A DNA stretch of 64,000 nucleotides from Actinomadura rupiterrae. GTDB lineage: Bacteria; Actinomycetota; Actinomycetes; Streptosporangiales; Streptosporangiaceae. The position numbers and the translations under genes are program-made. Position 1 is the stretch's first letter. The number at the start of each line of letters is the position of its first letter. Positions 31,361 through 39,157 of the stretch are shown here, one piece after another. Location: assembly GCF_024172125.1 (NCBI RefSeq), contig NZ_JAMZEA010000008.1, positions 1-64,000 on the forward strand, given 5' to 3'. The notes below the pieces were generated by a model. The model searched no databases. It worked only from the letters and a program-made list of their open reading frames with translations, and had not been told where the DNA came from.

Positions 31361-33571
31361 CGGGGAGCCGTCTCCGGAGGCGGCGGCGGGGTGCGGGGCC
31401 TCCGGCTCGCCGTGCGAGACGGCCGGGAGCCAGGCCAGCCAGCGCGGCGTCCACCAGTTGGCGCGGCCGAGCAGGGACATCACGGCCGGCAGCAGGATCA
31501 CCCGGACGAGCGTCGCGTCGATCAGCACCGCGACCGCGAGGCCGACGCCGAGCTGCTTGAAGTCCTGCATGGACAGCGTGCCGAAGATCCCGAAGGTGGC
31601 GATCATGATGACCGCGGCGCTGGTCACCACGCCGGCGGTGGCGCGGACGCCGTCCGAGACGGCCCCGGTGGTGGGCAGGCCGCGGTCGTGCGCCTCGCGG
31701 ATCCGGGAGACCACGAACACGTGGTAGTCCATCGACAGGCCGAACAGGACGACGAAGACGAACAGCGGGATCCAGGACTCCAGCGCGCCGACCGGCTCGG
31801 TCGCCACCAGCGACGCGCCCCAGCCGTGCTGGAACACCGCGGCCATCACGCCGTAGGCGGCGCCGACCGACAGCAGGTTCAGCACGATCGCCGTAGCCGC
31901 GATCACCGGCGAGCGGAAGAACACCAGCATCAGCAGGAACGTCACGCCCATCACGAACAGGAACACCGGCAGGATGCTGTCCGAGAGCCGCCCGTTGAAG
32001 TCCTCGGAGAAGGCCAGGCGGCCGGTGACCTCGGCCTGGCCGACCTTGCCGACCGTGTTCGGGACGATCTGCCCGCTCAGCGTCTTCAGCGCGTCCTTGG
32101 ACGTCCGGTCGGTGCCGTCCCCGGCGAGCGGGACCTGGATCTGCACGACCGACGAGCCGTGCACCCGCGTGAGGATCGGGTTGTTCATCTTCCCGGTCGC
32201 GAGCGCCTGAGTCTTCAGGTCGGCGATCGCGGCCTTGACGGGCGCGGAGTTGACGTCGTCGGCCTTCAGCACGACGACGGCCGGGCCGGGGCTGCCCGGG
32301 AACGCCTTGTTGATCGCGACGTAGGTCTGCGCGAGCTGCTCGCTCTTCGGCATCTGCTGGTTCACGTCCAGCTTCTGCGTCTTCAGGCCGAGCGCGGGCG
32401 CGGCCAGCACCAGCAGCACCCCGGCCGCGAGGACGGCGGCGATGCCCGGCTTGGCGAGGACGGGGCGCAGCAGCGCGCCGACGATCCGGCCGCCCTGGCG
32501 CGCCGGCCTGGCCTGGCGTCCGCGCCGTCCCGCACGCCGCCCGGACCGGTTGAGGAACGGGATGCGGCCGAGCTCCACCTTGTCGCCGAGCAGCGACAGC
32601 AGCGCGGGCAGGACGGTCACCGAGCCGAGCATCGCGACGCAGACCACCAGGATCGTGCCGAGCGCGAAGCCCTCGAAGATCCCCATCCCGGTGATGAACA
32701 TCCCGGCCATCGCCACCATCACGGTCAGGCCGGACACCAGCACGGACCGTCCGGACGTCGCGGCGGCGATCCGGAGCGCGGCCTCCTTGTCGCGGCCGAG
32801 CGACCGCTCCTGGCGCTCCCGCTGGAGGTAGAACAGGCAGTAGTCGACGCCGACGGCGAGGCCCATGAGCAGCATCACCGAGTTGGTCGAGTCGTCCACG
32901 TGGATCCTGTGGCTGATCAGCCCGACCAGCCCCATGGACGCCAGGAACGCGGTGAACGCCAGCGTCACCGGCAGCAGCGCGGCGAGCAGCGCGCCGAACG
33001 CGACCAGCAGGATGCCGAGCGCGAGCGGCAGCGCGGTGATCTCGGCGCGCTTGAAGTCCTTGCCGACCGCCTTGCCGAACCAGTGGTTCGCGCTCGCCCC
33101 GCCGAACTCGCCGATCGAGACGCCGGGGTTGGCCTTCTGCGCGGCGGCGGTCGCGTCCAGGACGGGCTGGACGTGCGACTTGGCCTGCTTCGGGTCGCCC
33201 GCCATCTCGAACATGACCAGGCGGTCCCGCGGGTCCTTGCCGGTCAGCGTCGGCTTCATCCCGCTGACCTGCCCGGTCGCCTGCGCCCGGGCCCGGACGT
33301 CCGCGACGGCCCTGGTCAGCTTGCCCGCGTCGTCGGAGTGCAGCAGCACCATCTCGGTCGGCGGGTTGTCGATCCCGGCGTCGTCCAGGATCCTCTCGGC
33401 GCGGGCCGACGACCCGACGCCCTGCTCGTAGGACTTCAGCTTCACGGTGCCGGCCATCCCGCCGAGCACCGTGGCCAGCACGACGAAGGCGAGCCAGCCG
33501 ACGATGGCGATCGTGCGGTGGTGGGCGCTCCAGAGGCCCAGCCGCTCCGCGAAGTTCCGCTTCATGGTCAT
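31346..33571 (-). CDS. MMPL-family RND transporter
   Basis: 741 aa with the two-fold RND layout: helix 1 (about 18-38), a large periplasmic-type loop (about 40-175), five helices (180-370), helix 7 (about 375), a second loop (about 400-525) and a final five-helix bundle (530-715). Motifs: FGGASANHWFG, LMGLAVGVDYCLFYLQRERQERSLGRD, FGLSMDYHVFVVSRIREAHDRG. The GxDYxLF / FGLSMDYxVF pair holds the proton-relay Asp/Tyr residues. Actinobacterial MMPL proteins export lipids or siderophores. Divergent from a sensor kinase/regulator pair that probably controls it. Confidence 0.93.
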   Translation of the reverse strand: MTMKRNFAERLGLWSAHHRTIAIVGWLAFVVLATVLGGMAGTVKLKSYEQGVGSSARAERILDDAGIDNPPTEMVLLHSDDAGKLTRAVADVRARAQATGQVSGMKPTLTGKDPRDRLVMFEMAGDPKQAKSHVQPVLDATAAAQKANPGVSIGEFGGASANHWFGKAVGKDFKRAEITALPLALGILLVAFGALLAALLPVTLAFTAFLASMGLVGLISHRIHVDDSTNSVMLLMGLAVGVDYCLFYLQRERQERSLGRDKEAALRIAAATSGRSVLVSGLTVMVAMAGMFITGMGIFEGFALGTILVVCVAMLGSVTVLPALLSLLGDKVELGRIPFLNRSGRRAGRRGRQARPARQGGRIVGALLRPVLAKPGIAAVLAAGVLLVLAAPALGLKTQKLDVNQQMPKSEQLAQTYVAINKAFPGSPGPAVVVLKADDVNSAPVKAAIADLKTQALATGKMNNPILTRVHGSSVVQIQVPLAGDGTDRTSKDALKTLSGQIVPNTVGKVGQAEVTGRLAFSEDFNGRLSDSILPVFLFVMGVTFLLMLVFFRSPVIAATAIVLNLLSVGAAYGVMAAVFQHGWGASLVATEPVGALESWIPLFVFVVLFGLSMDYHVFVVSRIREAHDRGLPTTGAVSDGVRATAGVVTSAAVIMIATFGIFGTLSMQDFKQLGVGLAVAVLIDATLVRVILLPAVMSLLGRANWWTPRWLAWLPAVSHGEPEAPHPAAASGDGSPVLTR

Positions 33572-33653
33572 CCCTGCTGCATAGGTGGGGGGTGCAGGTC
33601 AAAACGCTAGGAACTCGCGGCTCGCCGGAAAATGACGCTATGTGCCGACCTGG

Positions 33654-33671
33654 GGTGTACTTAGGTGCACC
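33654..33671 (+). promoter_or_regulatory. 18-bp inverted repeat in the MMPL / histidine kinase divergent region
   Basis: GGTGTACTTAGGTGCACC pairs with its own complement at 14 of 18 positions. It lies 83 bases before the MMPL start and 84 bases before the kinase start, a plausible binding site for the NarL-type regulator encoded downstream. Confidence 0.45.
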
Positions 33672-33754
33672 ACGGCCTCGGGTTCCCGCCACACTGCGCC
33701 CGCCGGGCCACCAGCGGAGACTGGGTGCCGATGGTTCGAACGATGGAGGATCCG

Positions 33755-35038
33755 GTGAGCGGCGAGGTTGCGTTGAGGGACTGCTTCAGGAGGCACGCGG
33801 CGGTGCCCTGGCGGGGGCTGCGACTGTGGCTGCTGTCGTTCCCGCTGCTGTTCGTCTCGACCATGGTGACGACGGCGTTCTCGCTGGTCGGCGTGGGTGT
33901 CGGCATCCTGCTCGTGCCGTCGGCGGTGCTCGCCCTGCGCAGCCTGCTCGGCACCTACCGCGACCTGGTCTCCAACTGGACGGGCCGGACCGTCGAGCGG
34001 CCCTACCTGCCCGTGCCGGAGGGCGGCCCGACGCAGCGGTTCGTCGCGATCATCCAGGACCCGGCGACCTGGCGGGACCTGGCGTTCATGCTGCTGGACC
34101 CGTTCGTCAGCGCGTTCACCGCCTCGCTGTCGTTCTTCGCGATGCTGTACGGGATCTACGGCTGGCTGCTCGCGGCGTTCCTCGGCCGGATCATCAAGGC
34201 GCACAGCGGGAACGAGTGGTACACCTTCATCCCGCTCCAGGGCAGCTTCTCCGACCACCCGGTCAACGCGGCGCTGATCGCCGGGTTCGGCACGCTGTAC
34301 GCCATCGCCGGGCTCTACTACGGCCCGCGCCTGATGGACGTCTACGGCCGCTGGACGCAGTCCATGCTCGGCCCGACCGAGAAGTCCCGGCTCGCGCTGC
34401 GCGTCCAGCACCTCGCCGAGACCCGCGCGGACGCCGTGGACACCTCGGCCCGCGAGCTGCGCCGCATCGAGCGCGACCTGCACGACGGCGCGCAGGCCCG
34501 GCTGGTCGCGATGGGCATGAGCCTCGGCGCGATCGAGCACCTGCTGGACAAGGACCCCGACCGCGCCCGGACCCTGCTCGCCGAGACCCGCGCGTCGTCC
34601 GCCAAGGCGCTGTCTGAGCTGCGCGACCTCGTCCGCGGCATCCACCCGCCGGTGCTCGCCGACCGCGGCGTCGGCGACGCGGTGAAGGCGCTCGCGCTGG
34701 ACCACCCGCTGCCCGTCGAGGTCTCGGTCGACCTGCCCGGACGTCCGGACGCCCCGGTCGAGTCCGCCGCCTACTTCGCGGTGTCGGAGATCCTGACCAA
34801 CGTCGCCAAGCACTCCGGCGCCCGGCACGTCTGGGTGGACGTCCGGTACGAGGCGGGCATGCTGCGGATCTCGGTCACCGACGACGGGACGGGCGGCGCG
34901 TCCATGTCCGGAGGCACCGGACTTCGCGGGATCGAGCGGCGTATCGGTACATTCGACGGTGTGCTGGCCCTGAGCTCCCCTCCGGGCGGCCCGACCATCG
35001 TCACCCTGGAGCTGCCCTGCGCGCTCCTCACTTCCTGA
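33755..35038 (+). CDS. Sensor histidine kinase, NarX/HisKA_3 type
   Basis: 427 aa from GTG 33755 (GGAGGA four bases upstream); in-frame ATGs at 33731 and 33743 would add eight or four residues. The N-terminal half has about four helices (LWLLSFPLLFVSTMVTTAFSLVGVGVGILLV, DPFVSAFTASLSFFAMLYGIYGWLLAAFLG, ALIAGFGTLYAIAGLYYG). A DUF/sensor-like membrane domain precedes the HisKA_3 dimerisation box RRIERDLHDGAQARLVAMGMSLG with the phospho-accepting His. HATPase_c: EILTNVAKHSGA, VTDDGTGG, GTGLRGIERRI. The response regulator gene starts ten bases after its stop. Confidence 0.93.
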   Translation: MSGEVALRDCFRRHAAVPWRGLRLWLLSFPLLFVSTMVTTAFSLVGVGVGILLVPSAVLALRSLLGTYRDLVSNWTGRTVERPYLPVPEGGPTQRFVAIIQDPATWRDLAFMLLDPFVSAFTASLSFFAMLYGIYGWLLAAFLGRIIKAHSGNEWYTFIPLQGSFSDHPVNAALIAGFGTLYAIAGLYYGPRLMDVYGRWTQSMLGPTEKSRLALRVQHLAETRADAVDTSARELRRIERDLHDGAQARLVAMGMSLGAIEHLLDKDPDRARTLLAETRASSAKALSELRDLVRGIHPPVLADRGVGDAVKALALDHPLPVEVSVDLPGRPDAPVESAAYFAVSEILTNVAKHSGARHVWVDVRYEAGMLRISVTDDGTGGASMSGGTGLRGIERRIGTFDGVLALSSPPGGPTIVTLELPCALLTS

Positions 35039-35048
35039 CGGAGACCCG

Positions 35049-35693
35049 TTGCGCGTCGTGCTCGCCGAGGACCTGGCCCTGCTGCGCGAGGGGCTGGTCA
35101 GCCTGCTCCAGGCGCACGACTTCGAGATCGCGGCGGCCGTGGACAACGGCCCGTCCCTGCTCAAAGCGCTCCTCGACCACCGCCCGGACGTGGCGGTGGT
35201 CGACGTGCGGCTGCCGCCGACCTTCACCGACGAGGGCCTGCAGGCCGCGCTGGAGGCCCGCCGCCAGGTGCCGGGGCTGCCCGTCCTGGTGCTGTCGCAG
35301 TACGTCGAGCAGCTCTACGCCCGCGAGCTGCTCGCGGACGGCTCGGGCGGCATCGGCTACCTGCTGAAGGACCGGGTGTTCGACGCGGGCCAGTTCGTGG
35401 ACGCGGTGCGCCGGGTCGCGTCCGGCGGCACCGCGATGGACCCGGAGGTCGTCGCCCGGCTCGTCGCGCGCGGCCGGGACGACTCGCCGCTCGGCCGGCT
35501 CACCCCGCGCGAGCGCGAGGTGATGGAGCTGATGGCGCAGGGCCGCTCGAACGCGGCGATCGCGCAGCAGCTGGTCGTCACCGAGCGGGCGGTCACCAAG
35601 CACACCGCCAACATCTTCGCCAAGCTGGACCTCGCCGTCTCCGACGACGACAACCGGCGCGTGCTGGCGGTGCTCGCCTACCTCAACCAGTGA
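35049..35693 (+). CDS. NarL/LuxR-family response regulator
   Basis: 214 aa, TTG start with CGGAGA upstream. Receiver domain: MRVVLAEDLALLREGL (acidic E7/D8), VAVVDVRLPP with the phosphorylated Asp at about 53, LVLSQY and the Lys in YLLKDRV. The LuxR HTH is LTPREREVMELMAQGRSNAAIAQQLVVTERAVTKHTANIFAKLDL at about 150-195. Partner of the preceding kinase; likely target is the divergent MMPL transporter (inference from location). Confidence 0.95.
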   Translation: MRVVLAEDLALLREGLVSLLQAHDFEIAAAVDNGPSLLKALLDHRPDVAVVDVRLPPTFTDEGLQAALEARRQVPGLPVLVLSQYVEQLYARELLADGSGGIGYLLKDRVFDAGQFVDAVRRVASGGTAMDPEVVARLVARGRDDSPLGRLTPREREVMELMAQGRSNAAIAQQLVVTERAVTKHTANIFAKLDLAVSDDDNRRVLAVLAYLNQ

Positions 35694-35709
35694 TCCCCGG
35701 CCGACACGG

Positions 35710-36360
35710 TCAGTGCTGGAAGTTCACGCCGTTCATGACCGGCTGGATCGTCCCGGCGGTGAACGAGTCGGGGCAGAGCACGACCGGGCCTCGCTGACCC
35801 GGCGTCCGGACGTCGATCCAGCCGCCGTGCAGCTTCACGCCGAACCCCCCGATGGACGGGCAGCCGGCGGTCGCGTCGTACTTCACGCCCTCGAACGCCG
35901 ACGTGCCGGGCTTCAGCGTGATCGTCACGCCTTCGCCGGGCATCTTGGCGCGGGTCGTCCGCAGATCCTCGAACCTGCCGTTCCTGCCCTTGCCGAACCC
36001 GGCCCACCCGGCGGCGAGCGTGCACGGCTTGGACGCGCGGTTGGTGAGGATCAGCGTCGCGAACTCGTGGCCCTGCTTGCTCCACGGCTGCCGCTGGAGC
36101 TCGGCGCCCAGCTCCGCCTGGGAGCAGCGGGCGCCGGAGCCGCCGCGCTCGCCCTCCTTGACGTGCGAGGGGACCGTCTCCGGCACCGTCTTCCCGCCAG
36201 GTGCCGCCGTTCCCGTCGACGCGCCGGCCGACGGCGTCAGGCCGGACGACCCGGACGTCTTGCTGCCCGCCTTGGTGTCCCCGCACCCGGTGAGGGCCAC
36301 GGCCACCGCCGCCGCTCCCCCGACCAGCGTGACGCTCATGCGAACGGTACGTGGCTTCAT
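35710..36360 (-). CDS. Lipoprotein with DUF4232-like domain
   Basis: 216 aa. Signal peptide MKPRTVRMSVTLVGGAAAVAVALTGCG with lipobox LTGC (Cys at about 26). A Ser/Gly/Thr/Pro linker (about 28-72) leads to a single DUF4232-like beta domain: ARCSQAELGAELQRQP, HEFATLILTNRASKPCTLAAGWAGF, GVTITLKPGTSAFEGVKYD and PVVLCPDSFTAGTIQPVMNGVNF, with four cysteines that could form two disulfides. Function unknown; such lipoproteins are abundant in actinobacterial envelopes. ATG 36360 is chosen over an upstream in-frame start because it sets the signal peptide correctly. Confidence 0.85.
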   Translation of the reverse strand: MKPRTVRMSVTLVGGAAAVAVALTGCGDTKAGSKTSGSSGLTPSAGASTGTAAPGGKTVPETVPSHVKEGERGGSGARCSQAELGAELQRQPWSKQGHEFATLILTNRASKPCTLAAGWAGFGKGRNGRFEDLRTTRAKMPGEGVTITLKPGTSAFEGVKYDATAGCPSIGGFGVKLHGGWIDVRTPGQRGPVVLCPDSFTAGTIQPVMNGVNFQH

Positions 36361-36482
36361 GGCGAACACCCTGCCAAAGGCGCTGCCCCGCCACAACCGC
36401 CGCATCCGTCACAGGAGGCGCCATGGGCGGCGTCCCGGGCGACGCCCTGGGGTGGCGTCCTGGAAGTCCGGCGGACGCGGCG

Positions 36483-37265
36483 TCAGTTCCCGGCCCAGGT
36501 GAAGCGGGGCTGGCGGCGCTCCAGGAAGGCCGAGACGCCCTCGGCGACGTCGCCGCCCGCGACCACCTCGTCCAGCCAGGACCGCACGAGGTCCTCCACC
36601 GGGCGGTCGGCGGCGATCGTGTCCACGATGTCCTTGGTGGCGCACTGCGTGAGCAGCGACCGCGTGGTGAGCGTGGCGGTGAACGCGGCCACCCGGTCGT
36701 GGACGGTGCCCGCCGGGACGGTCTCGTTCAGCAGCCCGATCCGCAGCGCGTGCGCCGCGTCCACGATGTCGGCCGAGTAGAGCAGGTACTTGGCCGCGGA
36801 CGGCCCGACCAGCCGGACCAGCCGCGCGGTCGCGGCGGCCGGGTAGACGATGCCGAGCTTGGCCGGGGTGATCCCGAACCGCGCGTCCTCGGCGGCGAAC
36901 CGCAGGTCGCAGGCCACCGCGAGCTGGCAGCCGCCGCCCACGCAGAAGCCCTCGATCGCGGCCACGGTCGGCTTCGGGAACGCGGCCACGGCCTCCTCGG
37001 CGAGCGTGGACAGGTGGCCCTTGTCGTGCCGGTTGATGTCGGCCAGCTCGGAGATGTCGGCGCCCGCGCAGAAGTCGCCGCCCGCGCCGGTCAGCACCAC
37101 CGCGCGCACCGACCGGTCGGCGGCCAGCCGGTCCAGCAGGACCGGCAGCTCGCGCCACATGTCCGCCGACATCGCGTTGCGCTTGGCGGGCCGGTCGATC
37201 GTGATCGTGCCGACCCCGTCCGCCACCGCGCAGCGCAGCCCGTCCCGACCCTCATCGGAGGCCAT
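36483..37265 (-). CDS. Enoyl-CoA hydratase/isomerase-family (crotonase) protein lacking both usual catalytic glutamates
   Basis: 260 aa crotonase fold: ITIDRPAKRNAMSADMW, oxyanion-hole strand GAGGDFCAGADISEL and second oxyanion segment AAIEGFCVGGGCQLAVACDLRFAAEDARFGITPAKLGIVYP. ATG 37265 has GGAAGGGG upstream. Aligning by eye to rat mitochondrial hydratase, the positions of Glu144 and Glu164 are Gln (in GGCQL) and Pro (in ITPAK). The oxyanion hole is intact but classical hydratase chemistry is doubtful; isomerase, thioesterase, decarboxylase or other crotonase reactions are possible. No acyl-CoA gene is adjacent. Confidence 0.87.
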   Translation of the reverse strand: MASDEGRDGLRCAVADGVGTITIDRPAKRNAMSADMWRELPVLLDRLAADRSVRAVVLTGAGGDFCAGADISELADINRHDKGHLSTLAEEAVAAFPKPTVAAIEGFCVGGGCQLAVACDLRFAAEDARFGITPAKLGIVYPAAATARLVRLVGPSAAKYLLYSADIVDAAHALRIGLLNETVPAGTVHDRVAAFTATLTTRSLLTQCATKDIVDTIAADRPVEDLVRSWLDEVVAGGDVAEGVSAFLERRQPRFTWAGN

Positions 37266-37816
37266 GTCCACCCCTTCCGCCCGTACGCGTCGCCATCGTA
37301 CGGAAACCCCCGTCCACCCCGGGACGCCGAGGGCCCCGCAGCCGCCCGGCGCGGAGGCCCCGAGGCCGGGATCCGGGCGTTCCGGTGCTCGGCGCGGGCC
37401 GGTTCGCGGGCGTCCCGGGGGCGGGGCGGCAGGGCTGTCGGTGGCACGTGGGAACCTCGTCGCGCGTTCGCACATCGAAGGCCGCAAGGCTTCGGGCAAG
37501 CCGTCAGGGGAGGCCATGGCGCGCAGGGGACCGCCGGAACGGCGGAAGGGCGGGAATGCACACCACGCGGAATGTGCTGTACTGTCAAATCAGCGCCTCG
37601 CCTCCGTACCGGCGGGACCGAAGTCGGAGCAGGCGCGTTCGTTCCCCGCCCCGGGCCTCTGAGCGCCCGGAGACAGCCCGCGCGGCCCCCGTGCCGCCCG
37701 CAGCCTTCCAGGGAGCCGAATCTCTTCCGCCCGGACGCGCCGGGCCGATCGACCACTTCCCTCTTTCGTTCCTCTCGACCACGCGCCGCCAGGGGCGGCC
37801 GTCTGAAGGGACCCGC
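37266..37816 (+). other. Long spacer/leader upstream of rho
   Basis: 551 bp with no gene I can support. It contains a slightly AT-richer patch near 37562-37595 (GAATGTGCTGTACTG, then CAAATCAG) that may hold the rho promoter, which would leave a 5' leader of about 220 nt. It also holds several GC-rich short hairpins and a pyrimidine-rich stretch (CCACTTCCCTCTTTCGTTCC, about 37752-37771) shortly before the rho ribosome site. Such a leader would suit autogenous control by Rho, but I see no conserved element. Confidence 0.4.
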
Positions 37817-39106
37817 ATGACCACTACCACCACGGCAGAACACGCCGCCCTGCCCGCACAGGCAGACCGGCGCCGCCGCACCCGGGCCAGGACGACCCCG
37901 GCCCGCACCCCCGCCCACGCGCCCGACGGCGCGGACGGCGCGGCCCCCGCCTCCGCCGCGAACGCGCAGGCGGCGGACGGCCAGGGCGAGGCCCAGCCCC
38001 TCCCCGTCGTGCCGTTCCACGGCATCCTGGCCGTCCAGGACAACCGGGCCTTCGTCCGCACCTCGGGCTACCTGCCCGGCCCGGACGACGTGCACCTCAG
38101 CCAGGCGCAGGTCCGGGACGCCCACCTGCGCCCCGGCGACATCGTCGCCGGCACCGCCCGCCCGCCCCGGTCCAACCGGGAGAAGTACGCGGCGCTGGCG
38201 TCCGTCGAGACGGTCAACGGCCTGGCGCCCGAGACCGCCGCGGACCGCCCCCAGTTCAACAAGCTCACCCCGCTGTTCCCGAACGAGCGGCTGCGGCTGG
38301 ACACCGGCGCCATGGTGACCCGCGTCATCGACCTGGTGGCGCCGATCGGCAAGGGCCAGCGCGGCCTGATCGTGTCGCCGCCGAAGGTCGGCAAGACCAT
38401 GATCCTCAAGGCGCTGGCGCACGCGATCTCCACCGCCAACCCCGAGTGCCACCTGATGATCGTGCTGATCGACGAGCGGCCCGAGGAGGTCACCGACTTC
38501 CAGCGCTCGGTCGAGGGCGAGGTCGTGCACTCCACCTTCGACCGGCCCGCCGAGGAGCACATCGCCCTCGCCGAGCTGGCCGTGGAGCGGGCCAAGCGCC
38601 TGGTCGAGCAGGGCCACGACGTGGTCATGCTGCTCGACTCGATCACCCGGCTCGGCCGGGTCTACAACCTGGCGGCCCCGTCCAGCAGCCGGATCCTCGC
38701 CGGCGGCGTCGCGACGACCGCGCTGTACCCGCCGAAGAAGTTCTTCGGCGCGGCCCGCAACATCGAGAACGGCGGGTCGCTCACCATCCTCGCCACCGCG
38801 CTGGTCGAGACCGGCTCGCGGATGGACGAGGTGTTCTTCGAGGAGTTCAAGGGCACCGGCAACATGGAGCTGAAGCTCGACCGGAGCCTCGCCGACCGCC
38901 GCGTCTTCCCGGCCGTGGACGTCGAGGCGTCCAGCACCCGCCGCGAGGACCTGCTGATGTCCCCCGAGGAGCTGGAGCTCAACTGGAAGCTCCGCCGCGC
39001 GATGTCCGGGATGGACAAGCAGCAGGCGATCGAGCTGCTCCTGGAGCGGATGAAGGGCACGAGCTCCAACGCCGAGCTGCTGCTCCGCATGCAGCAGGCC
39101 CTCTGA
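37817..39106 (+). CDS. rho: Transcription termination factor Rho, short form without Rho_N domain
   Basis: 429 aa. Residues 1-62 are low-complexity Ala/Pro/Arg. Then comes the cold-shock-like RNA-binding domain (FHGILAVQDNRAFVRTSGYLPGPDDVHLSQAQVRDAHLRPGD, about 67-108) and the ATPase: NKLTPLFPNERLRLDT, Walker A SPPKVGKT (187-194), LIDERPEEVTDFQRSV, Walker B VVMLLDSITRLGRVYN, GGSLTILATALVETGSRMDEVFFEEFKGTGNMEL. Actinobacterial Rho proteins usually exceed 600 aa with an N-terminal Rho_N (SAP-like) domain and a long Arg-rich insertion; both are missing. Start ATG has GAAGGG upstream. It may be a second Rho paralog. Confidence 0.93.
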   Translation: MTTTTTAEHAALPAQADRRRRTRARTTPARTPAHAPDGADGAAPASAANAQAADGQGEAQPLPVVPFHGILAVQDNRAFVRTSGYLPGPDDVHLSQAQVRDAHLRPGDIVAGTARPPRSNREKYAALASVETVNGLAPETAADRPQFNKLTPLFPNERLRLDTGAMVTRVIDLVAPIGKGQRGLIVSPPKVGKTMILKALAHAISTANPECHLMIVLIDERPEEVTDFQRSVEGEVVHSTFDRPAEEHIALAELAVERAKRLVEQGHDVVMLLDSITRLGRVYNLAAPSSSRILAGGVATTALYPPKKFFGAARNIENGGSLTILATALVETGSRMDEVFFEEFKGTGNMELKLDRSLADRRVFPAVDVEASSTRREDLLMSPEELELNWKLRRAMSGMDKQQAIELLLERMKGTSSNAELLLRMQQAL

Positions 39107-39157
39107 CCCCCGCCTCCGATCCCTGGGACCCCGCCGGCACCGGCCGCCGGGACCCCG

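Noticed and set aside
39107..39157. Terminator after rho
   Set aside because: There is a GGGACCCCGC direct repeat, but no stable hairpin with a T run that I could draw convincingly.
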